Assembly (NCBI GenBank): GCA_041695085.1
Contig: JBGFRO010000017.1
Location: 1 to 64,000, forward strand
Direction: 5' to 3'
From: DYFT01 sp041695085
GTDB taxonomy: Bacteria; Bacteroidota; Ignavibacteria; UBA10030
DNA: 64,000 bases
Positions 7,605 through 17,455 of this stretch are shown here, piece after piece; position 1 is the stretch's first letter, and each line of letters opens with the position of its first letter. The notes below the pieces were generated by a model. It saw only the letters and a list, made by a program, of their open reading frames with translations, did not search any database and was not told the DNA's origin. Both the position numbers and the translations under genes were made by a program.

Positions 7605-10034
7605 TCAGTTCTGGCTCCCGCCGCCACCATACGTGCCCCTAGTGGCGGTACGGGAGGAGGTGGCGTTTGAACTGGTAGGAATTTTCAGTTGCTGGTGGAT
7701 TCGAATTCTGGATGAGCTCAGTCGATTGTACTCCATAAGGTCTTTCACGGTAACGCCGTACTGACGCGCGATCGTCGTCAATGTCTCTCCTCGTTTCACA
7801 CGATGAACCTGATCGCGGAGTCCGGTTTTTCCATTTCTTGCACCATTGCTACGGTATGAAAGCCCTTCAGCTTTTGGTGAAGGAACCGCTATAACCTTCG
7901 TCCGTTCTTCCGGCTCCCCGTAGATGTCGAGCACCTGTCCGGCTGTAATACGATGAGACCTCAACCCGTTCCAACTTTTCAGGTCCTTCACACTGACGCC
8001 AAACTCGCGAGCAATCTTCTCCAGAGCGTCCCCCGGTTTCACGGTGTACTGAATCCATCCCTGGACCCCTCGACGAACATTTGGAACCGGGCGCAACGCA
8101 AGCAGAGTCCCCTCTTCCACCTCCCCCCGTTTCAAGCCCTCCTTCTCCTGCAACGACATCGAGTTGATCCTTCCAAGCAGCGGAGCCCTGGCATCATCCA
8201 CCCAGATCGTCAATTCCTGGCCGGTTCGAATGTAGCTTCCGTAGGCGATGTTGTTCCAATTCCTGATGTCGCTTGCTCGCACTCCATACCACTCCGCAAT
8301 GTGTCCGATCGTATCCCCGCGCTTAACAGAATAGACGAGGCGTGTTTTTCCGGCCGGCGTCCTCAAGGGACGAGAACGAACGGAAGGACGCGTTGGAGCC
8401 GATCGCGCAAACCCGGTTCGAGCCGCAGCAAGAGCAGCATCCGTTCCTTTGCCGAATCTGACAGGCTTACGCTCGGTGTTATAGCTAAAGGGGACTTTGG
8501 TACCGGCGAGTATGTCCGCCGGAACCGGAATCGCAAGGGTGGCGCCGACCGACAAACGTCGCTCATCACGCACGTTGTTCACTTCCTTCAGAAGACTGGT
8601 GCTGAGTCCGTATCTTCGAGCAATAGCGGATAGCGTTTCACCTCTTCTGACACGGTGGATAGCCCAGTCGCGCTTTTGTTCGGCCGGAATCGCAGCATAG
8701 TTCGCCGCAAATAAATCGGTTTTACCTTCAGGAATGCGAAGCCGATATCCCGTCACTCCGGGGGGCGTGCACCATTGGAGCAACTCGGGGTTCAGTTCTC
8801 TCAGTGTCTCGACATCGGTCTCCGCACACCGAGCGAGCACCTTCAAATCGACACAATCATCGATTTCAACAACATCATACTTCAACTCATCAGCAATGTC
8901 GGTGCGCGTAAAGCCGTACACCTTCGGCTGCATGGCCATACGTACCACAGCGATGTACTGGGGAACGTAATTGCGGGTCTCACGCGGAAGGTAGGGCCGA
9001 ATTGTCCAGAAATCGGTTGAACCGGCCCGGCGGATAGCACGATAAACCCTTCCGGCACCGGAGTTGTAGGCGGCAAGGACAAGGTGCCAATCACCCAGTT
9101 CCGCATACAGGTCCTTCATATGCCGAGCAGCCGCACGAGTCGATTTCTCAAAATCGCGACGTTCATCATACCACCAGTTACTCCGCAATCCATAGAGATG
9201 TCCGGTCCCCTTCATAAACTGCCAGAGGCCAACCGCCTTGGCCCACGATCGTGCTTCGGGTCGAAGGCCGCTTTCCGGCATCGACAAATAGACAAGGATT
9301 TCAGGTACTCCTTCTTCACGGAAGATGCGGCGCATCATCGGGAAGTACTTACCGGAAAGGTAGAGCCAGCGGTCGAAGTGTTCACGCCCTCTGTTCATAA
9401 AGAAGCTGATGACTCGCTCCACATACTCGTTATAGGGCAGCGCAACTTCGGTGTCGAAGATGTCATATCTGGGAATTTCACCTCTTGAGAGCTGAGGCGA
9501 TTCAATTTCAATGTTCAGCCTTTCTCGTAAGGCGAAAATTGAGGCCTCCGGACCGAGGTCGTTAATCAACGCGATATATTTCTCATAATCTTCGATGACG
9601 CTCTTGCTCAGGTCTGTGAAATCTTTGTTTGTCTCGATCTCGGGAAAATAACTCAGCTCGTTCAAGATATCGATGGCTCGTTCAAATTCGTACGCAGAGA
9701 GTGTTGAGTCGTTTGCCCCCTGAGCGCTCAGCGCCGCGAGGTAGTGCTGGCGAGCGAGTTCTAATTTCTGTGCGATGAGAGCAGACTCATCTATCAAGGA
9801 GTCGTTTTCTTCAAACCTTAAATCAGTCGTCGTTGAGTCGAAAGCGGTCGTCTTCAAAAAGGCAGTATCTCTTTGCCCGAAAAGGCCCGCGTTCGTCGGT
9901 TGGAGGGAATCAGAAGCCGAGGGACGGCTCGATTCCTGTTCAAGACGAGCAAAGAAATCGTCCACCCGGCTCGTGCTGCCGGAGGAACAAGCGGCAAAGA
10001 CAAGGCATATCAATCCGGCGAAATATCTCAACAT
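7605..10034 (-). CDS. Lytic transglycosylase with four LysM domains (MltD-like lipoprotein)
   Basis: Peptidoglycan-cleaving enzyme tethered to a membrane. The N-terminus has a signal sequence with lipobox AAC. An SLT domain sits at about residues 250-380, with YLSMPESGLRP carrying the catalytic Glu and the later AAYNSGAGRV motif. Four LysM repeats follow near residues 460-510, 570-615, 665-710 and 745-790, each opening with a V-x-RGET or KPGD-type motif. Repeats of this kind bind glycan strands. ATG at 10034 was chosen: an in-frame TTG at 10037 abuts the GGAGG stretch and is too close to be the start. The family usually has one to three LysM copies, so four is at the upper end. Confidence 0.9.
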   Translation of the reverse strand: MLRYFAGLICLVFAACSSGSTSRVDDFFARLEQESSRPSASDSLQPTNAGLFGQRDTAFLKTTAFDSTTTDLRFEENDSLIDESALIAQKLELARQHYLAALSAQGANDSTLSAYEFERAIDILNELSYFPEIETNKDFTDLSKSVIEDYEKYIALINDLGPEASIFALRERLNIEIESPQLSRGEIPRYDIFDTEVALPYNEYVERVISFFMNRGREHFDRWLYLSGKYFPMMRRIFREEGVPEILVYLSMPESGLRPEARSWAKAVGLWQFMKGTGHLYGLRSNWWYDERRDFEKSTRAAARHMKDLYAELGDWHLVLAAYNSGAGRVYRAIRRAGSTDFWTIRPYLPRETRNYVPQYIAVVRMAMQPKVYGFTRTDIADELKYDVVEIDDCVDLKVLARCAETDVETLRELNPELLQWCTPPGVTGYRLRIPEGKTDLFAANYAAIPAEQKRDWAIHRVRRGETLSAIARRYGLSTSLLKEVNNVRDERRLSVGATLAIPVPADILAGTKVPFSYNTERKPVRFGKGTDAALAAARTGFARSAPTRPSVRSRPLRTPAGKTRLVYSVKRGDTIGHIAEWYGVRASDIRNWNNIAYGSYIRTGQELTIWVDDARAPLLGRINSMSLQEKEGLKRGEVEEGTLLALRPVPNVRRGVQGWIQYTVKPGDALEKIAREFGVSVKDLKSWNGLRSHRITAGQVLDIYGEPEERTKVIAVPSPKAEGLSYRSNGARNGKTGLRDQVHRVKRGETLTTIARQYGVTVKDLMEYNRLSSSRIRIHQQLKIPTSSNATSSRTATRGTYGGGGSQN

Positions 10035-10071
10035 CAACCTCCCTCGGCGAATTATTAAAAATTTCGTTAAG

Positions 10072-10100
10072 AAGATAAGGCACTACGCAAAGAAAATCAA
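10072..10100 (-). promoter_or_regulatory. Promoter of the LysM transglycosylase gene
   Basis: On the minus strand TTGATT (10100-10095), 17 bases, TATCTT (10077-10072). The leader to the ATG is about 30 bases. Confidence 0.65.
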
Positions 10101-10242
10101 GAACTTATCCTACAATTCTCCGGCCCGGTGACGCGGCACACGCGAACCCCCGTCTTCCCCGTTAGCAAGCTTGTGGGAGCAAGGCACACTGCAGTTTCGC
10201 AACACCACGGATCAAAAGTGTGGCGTTTGGCTTTTAGCAGGC

Positions 10243-11790
10243 TTACAAAGGAATATTGCCGTGCTTCTTCTTCGGGTTCGCGTCGACTTTGTTTTCCAGG
10301 AATTGTAGTGCGCGGATGAGCTTCGGTCGGGTCTCACTCGGCAAGATCACCTCATCGATGTATCCGCGCTCTGCTGCAACGAATGGATTAGCGAACTTCT
10401 CCCGATACTCGTTCACCTTTTCCTCCAATGCCTTTTCCGGATTCGGTGCAGATGTAATCTCTTTCTTGAAGATGATCTCGACCGCTCCTTTCGGACCCAT
10501 GACGGCAATCTCTGCTGAAGGCCAGGCGAAGTTCATATCTCCCCGGATATGCTTTGAGTTCATTACATCGTACGCCCCGCCATACGCTTTACGCGTTATG
10601 ACGGTCAGCCGCGGCACAGTAGCCTCGCAGAAGGCGTACAAGAGCTTCGCCCCATGCTTGATAATGCCTCGCCATTCCTGATCGGTCCCCGGAAGAAAAC
10701 CAGGGACGTCTTCAAAGACAACGAGTGGGATGTTGAATGCATCACAAAATCGCACAAACCGGGCCCCCTTCAGCGATGAATCAATATCCAACACACCTGC
10801 CAAGACTGCGGGCTGATTGGCGACGATGCCCACCGGATATCCCCCCAGTCTCGCAAAACCGACGATGATATTCGGAGCATACATCTCGTGGACTTCGAAG
10901 AAATCGCCGTCGTCACAAATATGCCTAATGACCTCTTTCATGTCGTACGGCTTATTGGGATTGTCTGGAATAACTGAGTCCAATGCCTGTTCCCTCCGAT
11001 CCGGGTCGTCCTTCGATGTAACGAAAGGCGGATCATCTATGTTATTGAGCGGGATGAAGCTGAGAAGCCTTCGAATCGTTGTCAGGCACTCCACTTCGTT
11101 CTCCAGTGCAAAGTGTGCAACGCCGCTCTTCGTTGCATGCGTCGTCGCACCTCCCAATTCCTCGAAGCTCACCTCTTCGTGTGTTACCGTCTTAACGACG
11201 TTGGGACCGGTCACGAACATATACGACGTATTTTTTACCATGAAGATGAAGTCCGTGATAGCGGGTGAATAGACCGCTCCTCCTGCGCATGGTCCAAGGA
11301 TAGCCGAAATTTGAGGCACGACTCCCGATGCCAACGTGTTTCTGAGGAAGATGTCTGCATAGCCTCCCAAGCTGACAACTCCCTCCTGTATTCGAGCGCC
11401 GCCGGAGTCGTTCAGGCCGATGATCGGCACACCGAGCTTCAGTGCAAGATCCATAATCTTGCAGATTTTTTCCGCGTGTGCCTCCGACAAGGAACCGCCG
11501 AACACGGTGAAATCTTGACTAAAAACGACCACGCGTCTTCCGTCGATCGTACCGTATCCCGTCACAACTCCATCGCCAAGGTATTTTTGCTTATCGAGAC
11601 CAAAATCGGTCGAACGATGTTGCACGAACATGCCGATTTCTTCAAAGCTCCCTTCGTCCAGGAGGAGATCGATCCGTTCCCGGGCAGTCAGTTTCCCCTT
11701 CTTGTGTTGCTCTTCGATCCGTTGTACTCCTCCCCCCTCCAGCGCCTTTTCTCTCAGATAGAGAAGTCGATCTCTGTTGGTATGACTCAT
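10243..11790 (-). CDS. pccB: Acyl-CoA carboxylase carboxyltransferase subunit (propionyl-CoA carboxylase beta type)
   Basis: Transfers CO2 from carboxybiotin to an acyl-CoA, most likely propionyl-CoA. The length of 515 residues is normal. Two crotonase-like carboxyltransferase halves are visible, with oxyanion-hole glycine stretches GGARIQEGV and GPCAGGAVYSPA in the first and GGAYDVMNSKHIRGD in the second. No biotin carboxylase or biotin carrier gene is nearby, so the partner subunits are elsewhere. The substrate (propionyl-, acetyl- or methylmalonyl-CoA) cannot be fixed from the motifs. It has its own promoter. Confidence 0.87.
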   Translation of the reverse strand: MSHTNRDRLLYLREKALEGGGVQRIEEQHKKGKLTARERIDLLLDEGSFEEIGMFVQHRSTDFGLDKQKYLGDGVVTGYGTIDGRRVVVFSQDFTVFGGSLSEAHAEKICKIMDLALKLGVPIIGLNDSGGARIQEGVVSLGGYADIFLRNTLASGVVPQISAILGPCAGGAVYSPAITDFIFMVKNTSYMFVTGPNVVKTVTHEEVSFEELGGATTHATKSGVAHFALENEVECLTTIRRLLSFIPLNNIDDPPFVTSKDDPDRREQALDSVIPDNPNKPYDMKEVIRHICDDGDFFEVHEMYAPNIIVGFARLGGYPVGIVANQPAVLAGVLDIDSSLKGARFVRFCDAFNIPLVVFEDVPGFLPGTDQEWRGIIKHGAKLLYAFCEATVPRLTVITRKAYGGAYDVMNSKHIRGDMNFAWPSAEIAVMGPKGAVEIIFKKEITSAPNPEKALEEKVNEYREKFANPFVAAERGYIDEVILPSETRPKLIRALQFLENKVDANPKKKHGNIPL

Positions 11791-11837
11791 GGCTCTCTGA
11801 TCTCGTTAGGTAGGAAAAGTTGGAATTATGTTGTGCC

Positions 11838-11866
11838 AATATAGGAAAGCTGCGAAGCTTATACAA
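11838..11866 (-). promoter_or_regulatory. Promoter of pccB
   Basis: TTGTAT (11866-11861), 17-base spacer, TATATT (11843-11838) on the minus strand. It lies between the end of the RND operon and the pccB start, with a leader of about 40 bases. Confidence 0.7.
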
Positions 11867-11934
11867 GGAAGGAAAGGAAAAGCAAATGGCGGCAAGAACT
11901 CCAACTTCCCGCAGCCATATGGAGGGCTTGAAGA

Positions 11935-14900
11935 CTACTTTGCGAGTATCTCTTCGAGTTCGGATGGTTCGACACGTCGTTCCACCGGCAACTCGACTCG
12001 CCGCTTGACGGTTGAGAGATAAGTATACAATGCAGGCACGACGAACAACGTCAGCACCAGCGAAAAGAGCAGTCCGCCGATGATAACAATGCCAAGCGAC
12101 ACACGGCTTTGGGCACTGGCGCCGAGCGCCAGGGCAATCGGCAAAGCTCCCAATACCGTAGCAAGACTGGTCATTAAGATTGGTCGGAGGCGGAGAGTTG
12201 CCGCTTCAATCACGGCATCACGAATCGAAAGACCTGCCTGCTGACGCTGATTCCCGAATTCAACAATGAGAATCCCGTTCTTTGTCACGATACCGATCAA
12301 CGCAATCACCCCGATCTGACTAAAAATGTTTAACGTCTGGCCAAAGATCCAGAGCGAGAGAACAGCCCCAGCGAGGGCAAGGGGAACGGTAAACATAATG
12401 ATAAAGGGATCGCGAAAACTTTCAAATTGTGCTGCGAGCACAAGATAAATGAGAACAAGCGCAAGCAACAAGGCGAACACGAGGCTCGATGAGCTTTCTG
12501 CATAATCCTTCGATGGACCGGAGAGGGCGGTGTGAAACGATTCATCTAACACCTTCTGCGCGATCTCATCCATCGCCTCAATGCCCTGGCCAAGGGTGTA
12601 TCCGCTTGCCAGACCGGCAGAGACCGTCGCCGAGACATACCGATCATAGCGGTAGAGTTGCGGGGGAGCGCTTTCTTCTTTCAAACGGACGATGTTGTCC
12701 AGTTGGATAAGCTCACCCGCATTATTGCGCACGTAGAGCGAACGAAGATCGAGGGGCTCATTCCGGTTGTCCCGCGTTGCCAGACCGATGACTTGATACT
12801 GCTTTCCGTTCATAATGAAGTACCCCATCCGCTGGCCGCTGAAGTAGAGCTGAAGGGTCTGTGCAACATCCATCATGGAGAGTCCGAGATTGCGCGCCTT
12901 CTCGCGATCGATCTCCAAATGAAGTTCAGGCTTGTTGAACTTGAGATTGAGATCGACCACCTGAAAGGCCGGATGCTGACGTGCCTCTTCGAGAAACTCC
13001 GGCAACACCTTTTTAAGACGGTCGAAATCCGCGGCTTGAATCACATACTGCACGGGCAATCCGCCGCGTCGACCGATGCCGATCGTCTGCTCTTGCGTAA
13101 CGAAGGCGCGAGCTTCCGTGAATTCCTGAAGGATGCGAGAGAGGTCATCTGCCACTTCTTGTTGTGAGCGCGGTCGCTCATCCGGATCCTTCAATGCCAC
13201 CCGGAGAAATCCGCTATTGACGCCTCCTCCCCCAAAGCCGGGCGACGTTACGGAAAGAACTCCCGCTTGTTCCGGAACCATCGTTTCCACCGCAAACAGC
13301 ACGCGGTTCATATAGGCATCCATGAACTCAAATGAAACGCCCTCGGGCGCCGTCACCGAAATCTGAAGCCGTGATCGGTCCTCCAGAGGTGCAAGCTCTG
13401 AAGGCAGGAGCGCACCAATACCGAAGATCATACCGACGGAAGCAGCCATGATCACGACCGCAACCCAACGGACTCTCATAAATCGTTTCAGGAGATTGTT
13501 GTAGGTTGACGTCAGGTTGTTGAAGAATGGTTCGGTCTTCTGGTAGAACCAGTTTTCTTCCTCCGCCCGTCGCAAGAGTCGAGCACTCATCATGGGAGTC
13601 AGTGTGAGCGAAACGAAAGCGGAGATGAGCACCGCGCCGGCAACGACGATTCCAAATTCCCGGAAAAGACGACCAACCAATCCCTCCAAGAAAATGATTG
13701 GCAAGAAGACAGCAGCGAGCGTAATGGTCGTGGAAATAATCGCGAAGAAAATTTCGCGCGCACCTTTGTGACCAGCTTGCCGGGGACGGTATCCCCGTTC
13801 AATTTTCTGATAAATGTTTTCCAGAACGACAATAGCGTCATCAACAACGATGCCCGTCGCAAGAACGATTCCGAGCAAGGTCAGGATGTTGATCGAGAAA
13901 TTAGCCAGGTACATAATGAAAAATGTACCGATTAACGAAATCGGAATCGCCAGGACCGGAATCAACGTTGTTCGCCAATCACGTAGGAAGAAGAAGATGA
14001 CCATCACCACCAAAGCAAATGCGATAAAGATCGTCTCCTCCACCTCGATGATCGCTTTCCGGATCGACGTCGTGACGTCCATCATGCGCTCCACGATGAT
14101 ATCTGGAGGCAAGTCTTTTTTGATCTGATCCAGCCGCTTGTACACCTCGTCGGCAATTGCAATGTGGTTGGCTCCCGGCTGGGGGGTGACGACAACGCCG
14201 ACCATTGGGACACCGCCGGGGCCGCGCATGATCGTTCGCTCGTTCTCCTCACTCAGGGTTGCGTACCCCACATCTTCGAACCGGATCACCCGACCAGCCT
14301 CTTCGCGAATGATCAGATTATTGAACTCACGAGGCTCGTTCATCCTTCCGAGTGCGCGAATGGTCATTTCCGTCGTATTACCCTCGATACGCCCGGAAGG
14401 AAGTTCGACGTTTTCACGGTTCAGTGCGTTTTGAACATCAACCGGGGTCAAACGAAAGGCGGCGAGTCGGGCAGGTTCCATCCACAGACGCATCGAGTAG
14501 CGTTTCTCACCCCAGATGCGTACTTCTGCCACACCAGGAACAGTTTGAATCCGTTCCTTGAACACATTATTGGCCAAATCACTGATTTCGAGGAGCGGGC
14601 GCGTGTCGCTCCGCAAACTGATGACAAGAATAGGGGAAGCATCCGCATCCTGTTTCGTGACAATGGGGGGATCAACATCGGGAGGGAGACTGCGACGGGC
14701 GCGCGATACTCGATCCCGTACGTCGTTCGCCGCGGTCTCCATATCGACGCCCAGCTCAAATTCCACCGTGATGTTGCTTCTCCCGTCACTGCTCGAGGAA
14801 GTAAGCGTTCGAATGCCTGCAATTCCGTTGATCGACTCTTCGAGCGGCTCCGTGATTTGCGATTCAATCACATCCGCATTTGCCCCGACGTAACTCGTCG

Positions 14901-15042
14901 AGACGTTGATGATCGGCGGGTCGACGGCAGGATACTCGCGAACACCCAGGAAGGTGAACCCAATCGCTCCGAAGAGCACGATGACTATGGAACAGACCGT
15001 GGCAAAGACAGGGCGTTCAATGAAGGTGGAAGAGAGGGACAT
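11935..15042 (-). CDS. RND-type multidrug/solute efflux pump, inner-membrane transporter
   Basis: AcrB/MexB-family proton-driven exporter of 1035 residues, the expected length. Visible features: an N-terminal helix; two large periplasmic loops; the twin Asp of the proton relay in TM4 (GIVVDDAIVVLEN, about residue 400); and a second hydrophobic block near the C-terminus ending in FVVPALYTYL. Substrates cannot be predicted. It is the last gene of the sigma-factor-led operon, 38 bases after its adaptor. No TolC-like outer-membrane channel gene is in the window. Confidence 0.93.
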   Translation of the reverse strand: MSLSSTFIERPVFATVCSIVIVLFGAIGFTFLGVREYPAVDPPIINVSTSYVGANADVIESQITEPLEESINGIAGIRTLTSSSSDGRSNITVEFELGVDMETAANDVRDRVSRARRSLPPDVDPPIVTKQDADASPILVISLRSDTRPLLEISDLANNVFKERIQTVPGVAEVRIWGEKRYSMRLWMEPARLAAFRLTPVDVQNALNRENVELPSGRIEGNTTEMTIRALGRMNEPREFNNLIIREEAGRVIRFEDVGYATLSEENERTIMRGPGGVPMVGVVVTPQPGANHIAIADEVYKRLDQIKKDLPPDIIVERMMDVTTSIRKAIIEVEETIFIAFALVVMVIFFFLRDWRTTLIPVLAIPISLIGTFFIMYLANFSINILTLLGIVLATGIVVDDAIVVLENIYQKIERGYRPRQAGHKGAREIFFAIISTTITLAAVFLPIIFLEGLVGRLFREFGIVVAGAVLISAFVSLTLTPMMSARLLRRAEEENWFYQKTEPFFNNLTSTYNNLLKRFMRVRWVAVVIMAASVGMIFGIGALLPSELAPLEDRSRLQISVTAPEGVSFEFMDAYMNRVLFAVETMVPEQAGVLSVTSPGFGGGGVNSGFLRVALKDPDERPRSQQEVADDLSRILQEFTEARAFVTQEQTIGIGRRGGLPVQYVIQAADFDRLKKVLPEFLEEARQHPAFQVVDLNLKFNKPELHLEIDREKARNLGLSMMDVAQTLQLYFSGQRMGYFIMNGKQYQVIGLATRDNRNEPLDLRSLYVRNNAGELIQLDNIVRLKEESAPPQLYRYDRYVSATVSAGLASGYTLGQGIEAMDEIAQKVLDESFHTALSGPSKDYAESSSSLVFALLLALVLIYLVLAAQFESFRDPFIIMFTVPLALAGAVLSLWIFGQTLNIFSQIGVIALIGIVTKNGILIVEFGNQRQQAGLSIRDAVIEAATLRLRPILMTSLATVLGALPIALALGASAQSRVSLGIVIIGGLLFSLVLTLFVVPALYTYLSTVKRRVELPVERRVEPSELEEILAK

Positions 15043-15080
15043 ATCAGCTGAACGTGGTGAAGTTCGACATGGAGAGCGCC

Positions 15081-16160
15081 CTAATTATCGATCGTAACAG
15101 TGACGGGGAGACCCGGACGCAGCTGAAGTATTCCCGTCGTAATGACCGTGTCGTTGATGCTTAAGCCCTTCAGCACGTGCACGTAGCCCTCCGTCCGGAT
15201 TCCAGTCTCGACTGGCACACTCGTGGCAAGCCCGTTTCGCGCAACAAAGACCTTCTGACCATCGATATCCGGCACAACAGCGTGGGTCGGTACCAGAATG
15301 GCGCCCGAATCGCGTTTGAGAATCAGATCGACTTTCGTAAATGATCCGGGCAGGATGGATTCCTTGTCATTCGGTGCGATCGCACGCAAACGAAGCGTTC
15401 GTGTGACGGGATCGATCTTCGGTTCGATGGCATACACCGTCCCTTCATGTTGCTTACTCGATCCTTCAACCGAGAAACGTACATTGCTTCCCCTGTCGAC
15501 CAACGTCGCATACTTCTCAGGGATAGAAAAATCGATCTTGACCGAACTCAGGTCCTGCATGCGAGCAATGAGTGTAGCGGGGCTGATATAGCTTCCTTCG
15601 CTGATGAAGCGGAGACCGACGACACCGTTAAACGGTGCACGTACTTCGGTTTTTTGAATTTGTGCGTGAAGCAGCTCCACTTCTGCCGTGATGGCCGTTA
15701 GCTCGTTGCGCACTTCATCGTACTGTTCCTGACTGATCGCATTGATCTCCCGAAGCCTGCGTTGCCGGGCTTCTTTCTCTTCGGTTAGCTTTCTTCTCGA
15801 AAGCGCCTTCCGCAGTTGTGCCTGAAGCTCGCTGTCGTTGATCTTGACAAGCAATTCCCCCTTTTTCACATGCGATCCTTCTTTAAACCTGATCTCCACC
15901 ACTTTGCCCGACACTTCGCTTCGAAGTTCTACCTCTTCAGTCGCCAGCACATTCCCGGTGGCAAAGATTTTGTTGTCCATCACACGCGGTGTCAGTACCT
16001 CCCCTCGAACAGGAATTCTTAACTCCGTTCTCGGCGCACCGGTGGACCGTCCGCTCAGCGTTGCCTGAGCGGGAGGAGGGGAAGTGGAGAACTTCCACAC
16101 CAACACTGCAATTACTACGACCAACACGACGCTTCCAACAAGAACAAGCCGGTTTTTCAT
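15081..16160 (-). CDS. RND efflux periplasmic adaptor (membrane fusion protein)
   Basis: Bridges the RND pump and an outer-membrane channel. The 359 residues comprise an N-terminal membrane anchor; a split barrel-sandwich (lipoyl-like) domain with SEVSGKVVEIRFKEGSHV; a short helical hairpin (about residues 115-165); the returning half-motif VRAPFNGVVGLRF; and a beta-barrel domain to the end. It sits directly upstream of the pump gene in the same operon. Confidence 0.9.
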   Translation of the reverse strand: MKNRLVLVGSVVLVVVIAVLVWKFSTSPPPAQATLSGRSTGAPRTELRIPVRGEVLTPRVMDNKIFATGNVLATEEVELRSEVSGKVVEIRFKEGSHVKKGELLVKINDSELQAQLRKALSRRKLTEEKEARQRRLREINAISQEQYDEVRNELTAITAEVELLHAQIQKTEVRAPFNGVVGLRFISEGSYISPATLIARMQDLSSVKIDFSIPEKYATLVDRGSNVRFSVEGSSKQHEGTVYAIEPKIDPVTRTLRLRAIAPNDKESILPGSFTKVDLILKRDSGAILVPTHAVVPDIDGQKVFVARNGLATSVPVETGIRTEGYVHVLKGLSINDTVITTGILQLRPGLPVTVTIDN

Positions 16161-16216
16161 GCAGACTGTACCTTTTTCAGAAGTTGAGGATGATGAATAC
16201 TCACAATGAAGCGCCT

Positions 16217-17434
16217 CTACTCATATCGCAGTGCATCGATGACATTCGCCATGGCCGCTTTCCACGCGGGGTACATTCCGAAGAAGATACCGACGAGCGA
16301 TGCAAAAATGAAACTGACAACGATGGAGTCGATCGAGATGAGCGGGGTGAGATTCCCATAGGTGGTAATAAGATACGACGCCAAAATGCCGGTGGCGATG
16401 CCGATGCATCCCCCGACGACGCTCATAACAACTGATTCGATGAGAAACTGCCACATGATGTCCCGTCGCCGCGCGCCGATGGCCTTTCGAATACCGATTT
16501 CCTTCGTCCGCTCCGTGACAGAGACTATCATAATGTTCATGATGCCGATCCCGCCGACGAGCAGCGACACTGCGGCTATCCCGGCAAGCAGAAACGTAAA
16601 CGTCTGTTGTGTTTCCTGAAAGGTGGTGATGATGTCCGCTTGGTTTCGAATCGTAAAATCGTTGTCCTGATCTTCCCGCAGCTTATGTTCACGCCGCAGG
16701 ATGCGTTCGATGTCCAGGAACGCGTGATCCATCAGCTTATCATCCATCACCTTGGCCGTAATCTGGGAGAGGTAGTCGACTCCAAAGATGCGGCGTTGGG
16801 CGGTCGAGAGTGGTATGATGATCTGGTCGTCAGGATTCTGCCACCCGCTTTGTCCTTTCGGCTCGAGAACGCCGATCACCTCGAATGATTGACCAGCAAT
16901 CCGAATCGTTTTTCCCACAGGATCGCTGTCGGGAAAGAGATTCTCTACCACGTTGTGTCCGAGAACGCATACCTTAGCCACTCCCCGTTCTTCGGAATGA
17001 GTGAAGTAGCGACCTGCGACGACGCCAAAGTTCCGGACGGTCTCATATTCCGGCGTTGTGCCGACGATACGAGCGTTCCAGTTCCGGTTGCCATACTTGA
17101 CCTGAGCATTGCGCGAAAACTCCGGCACCACCGCCTCGACGGCCTCGGTTCGCGCCAGGATGGCTTGGGCATCCGAGTTCTTCAATCGAACACTGGTTCC
17201 GAACTGCACCACGACCATACCGCCGCCGCGCTGTGCACCCGGCGAGATGAACAGCAGGTTTGAACCAAGCGATTGTATCCGCTCGATAACAGCTTTTTGC
17301 GCTCCTTCTCCAATTGCGATCATCGTGATGACCGCTGCGACGCCGATGATGATGCCGAGCATCGTCAGCAACGCGCGTAACTTGTTTGCGAAAAGAGCCG
17401 AGAGCGCGGTCAGAAAGCTTTCTCGAAAATTCAT
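16217..17434 (-). CDS. MacB/FtsX-like ABC transporter permease, no ATPase domain
   Basis: Membrane protein of 405 residues with the usual layout: one N-terminal helix (LTMLGIIIGVAAV), a large periplasmic MacB core domain (about residues 45-250) and three C-terminal FtsX helices. MacB of E. coli carries an ATPase on the same chain; here it is absent. Two-gene systems normally have a separate LolD-like ATPase beside the permease, but the 21-base gap to the adaptor gene and the 56-base gap on the other side leave no room for one. The ATPase must be elsewhere, or the permease works differently. Such proteins move lipids, peptides or drugs across the envelope. Confidence 0.85.
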   Translation of the reverse strand: MNFRESFLTALSALFANKLRALLTMLGIIIGVAAVITMIAIGEGAQKAVIERIQSLGSNLLFISPGAQRGGGMVVVQFGTSVRLKNSDAQAILARTEAVEAVVPEFSRNAQVKYGNRNWNARIVGTTPEYETVRNFGVVAGRYFTHSEERGVAKVCVLGHNVVENLFPDSDPVGKTIRIAGQSFEVIGVLEPKGQSGWQNPDDQIIIPLSTAQRRIFGVDYLSQITAKVMDDKLMDHAFLDIERILRREHKLREDQDNDFTIRNQADIITTFQETQQTFTFLLAGIAAVSLLVGGIGIMNIMIVSVTERTKEIGIRKAIGARRRDIMWQFLIESVVMSVVGGCIGIATGILASYLITTYGNLTPLISIDSIVVSFIFASLVGIFFGMYPAWKAAMANVIDALRYE

Positions 17435-17455
17435 ACGTTGACCACCCCAAAACGA

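Noticed and set aside
10130..10200. Sequence resembling a tRNA 3' half on the minus strand (GGGGGTTCGCG)
   Set aside because: No acceptor or anticodon arm could be paired; only a 4-bp GACG/CGTC stem forms.
14164..15051. Plus-strand open frame of 295 codons
   Set aside because: Antisense shadow of the RND pump gene.
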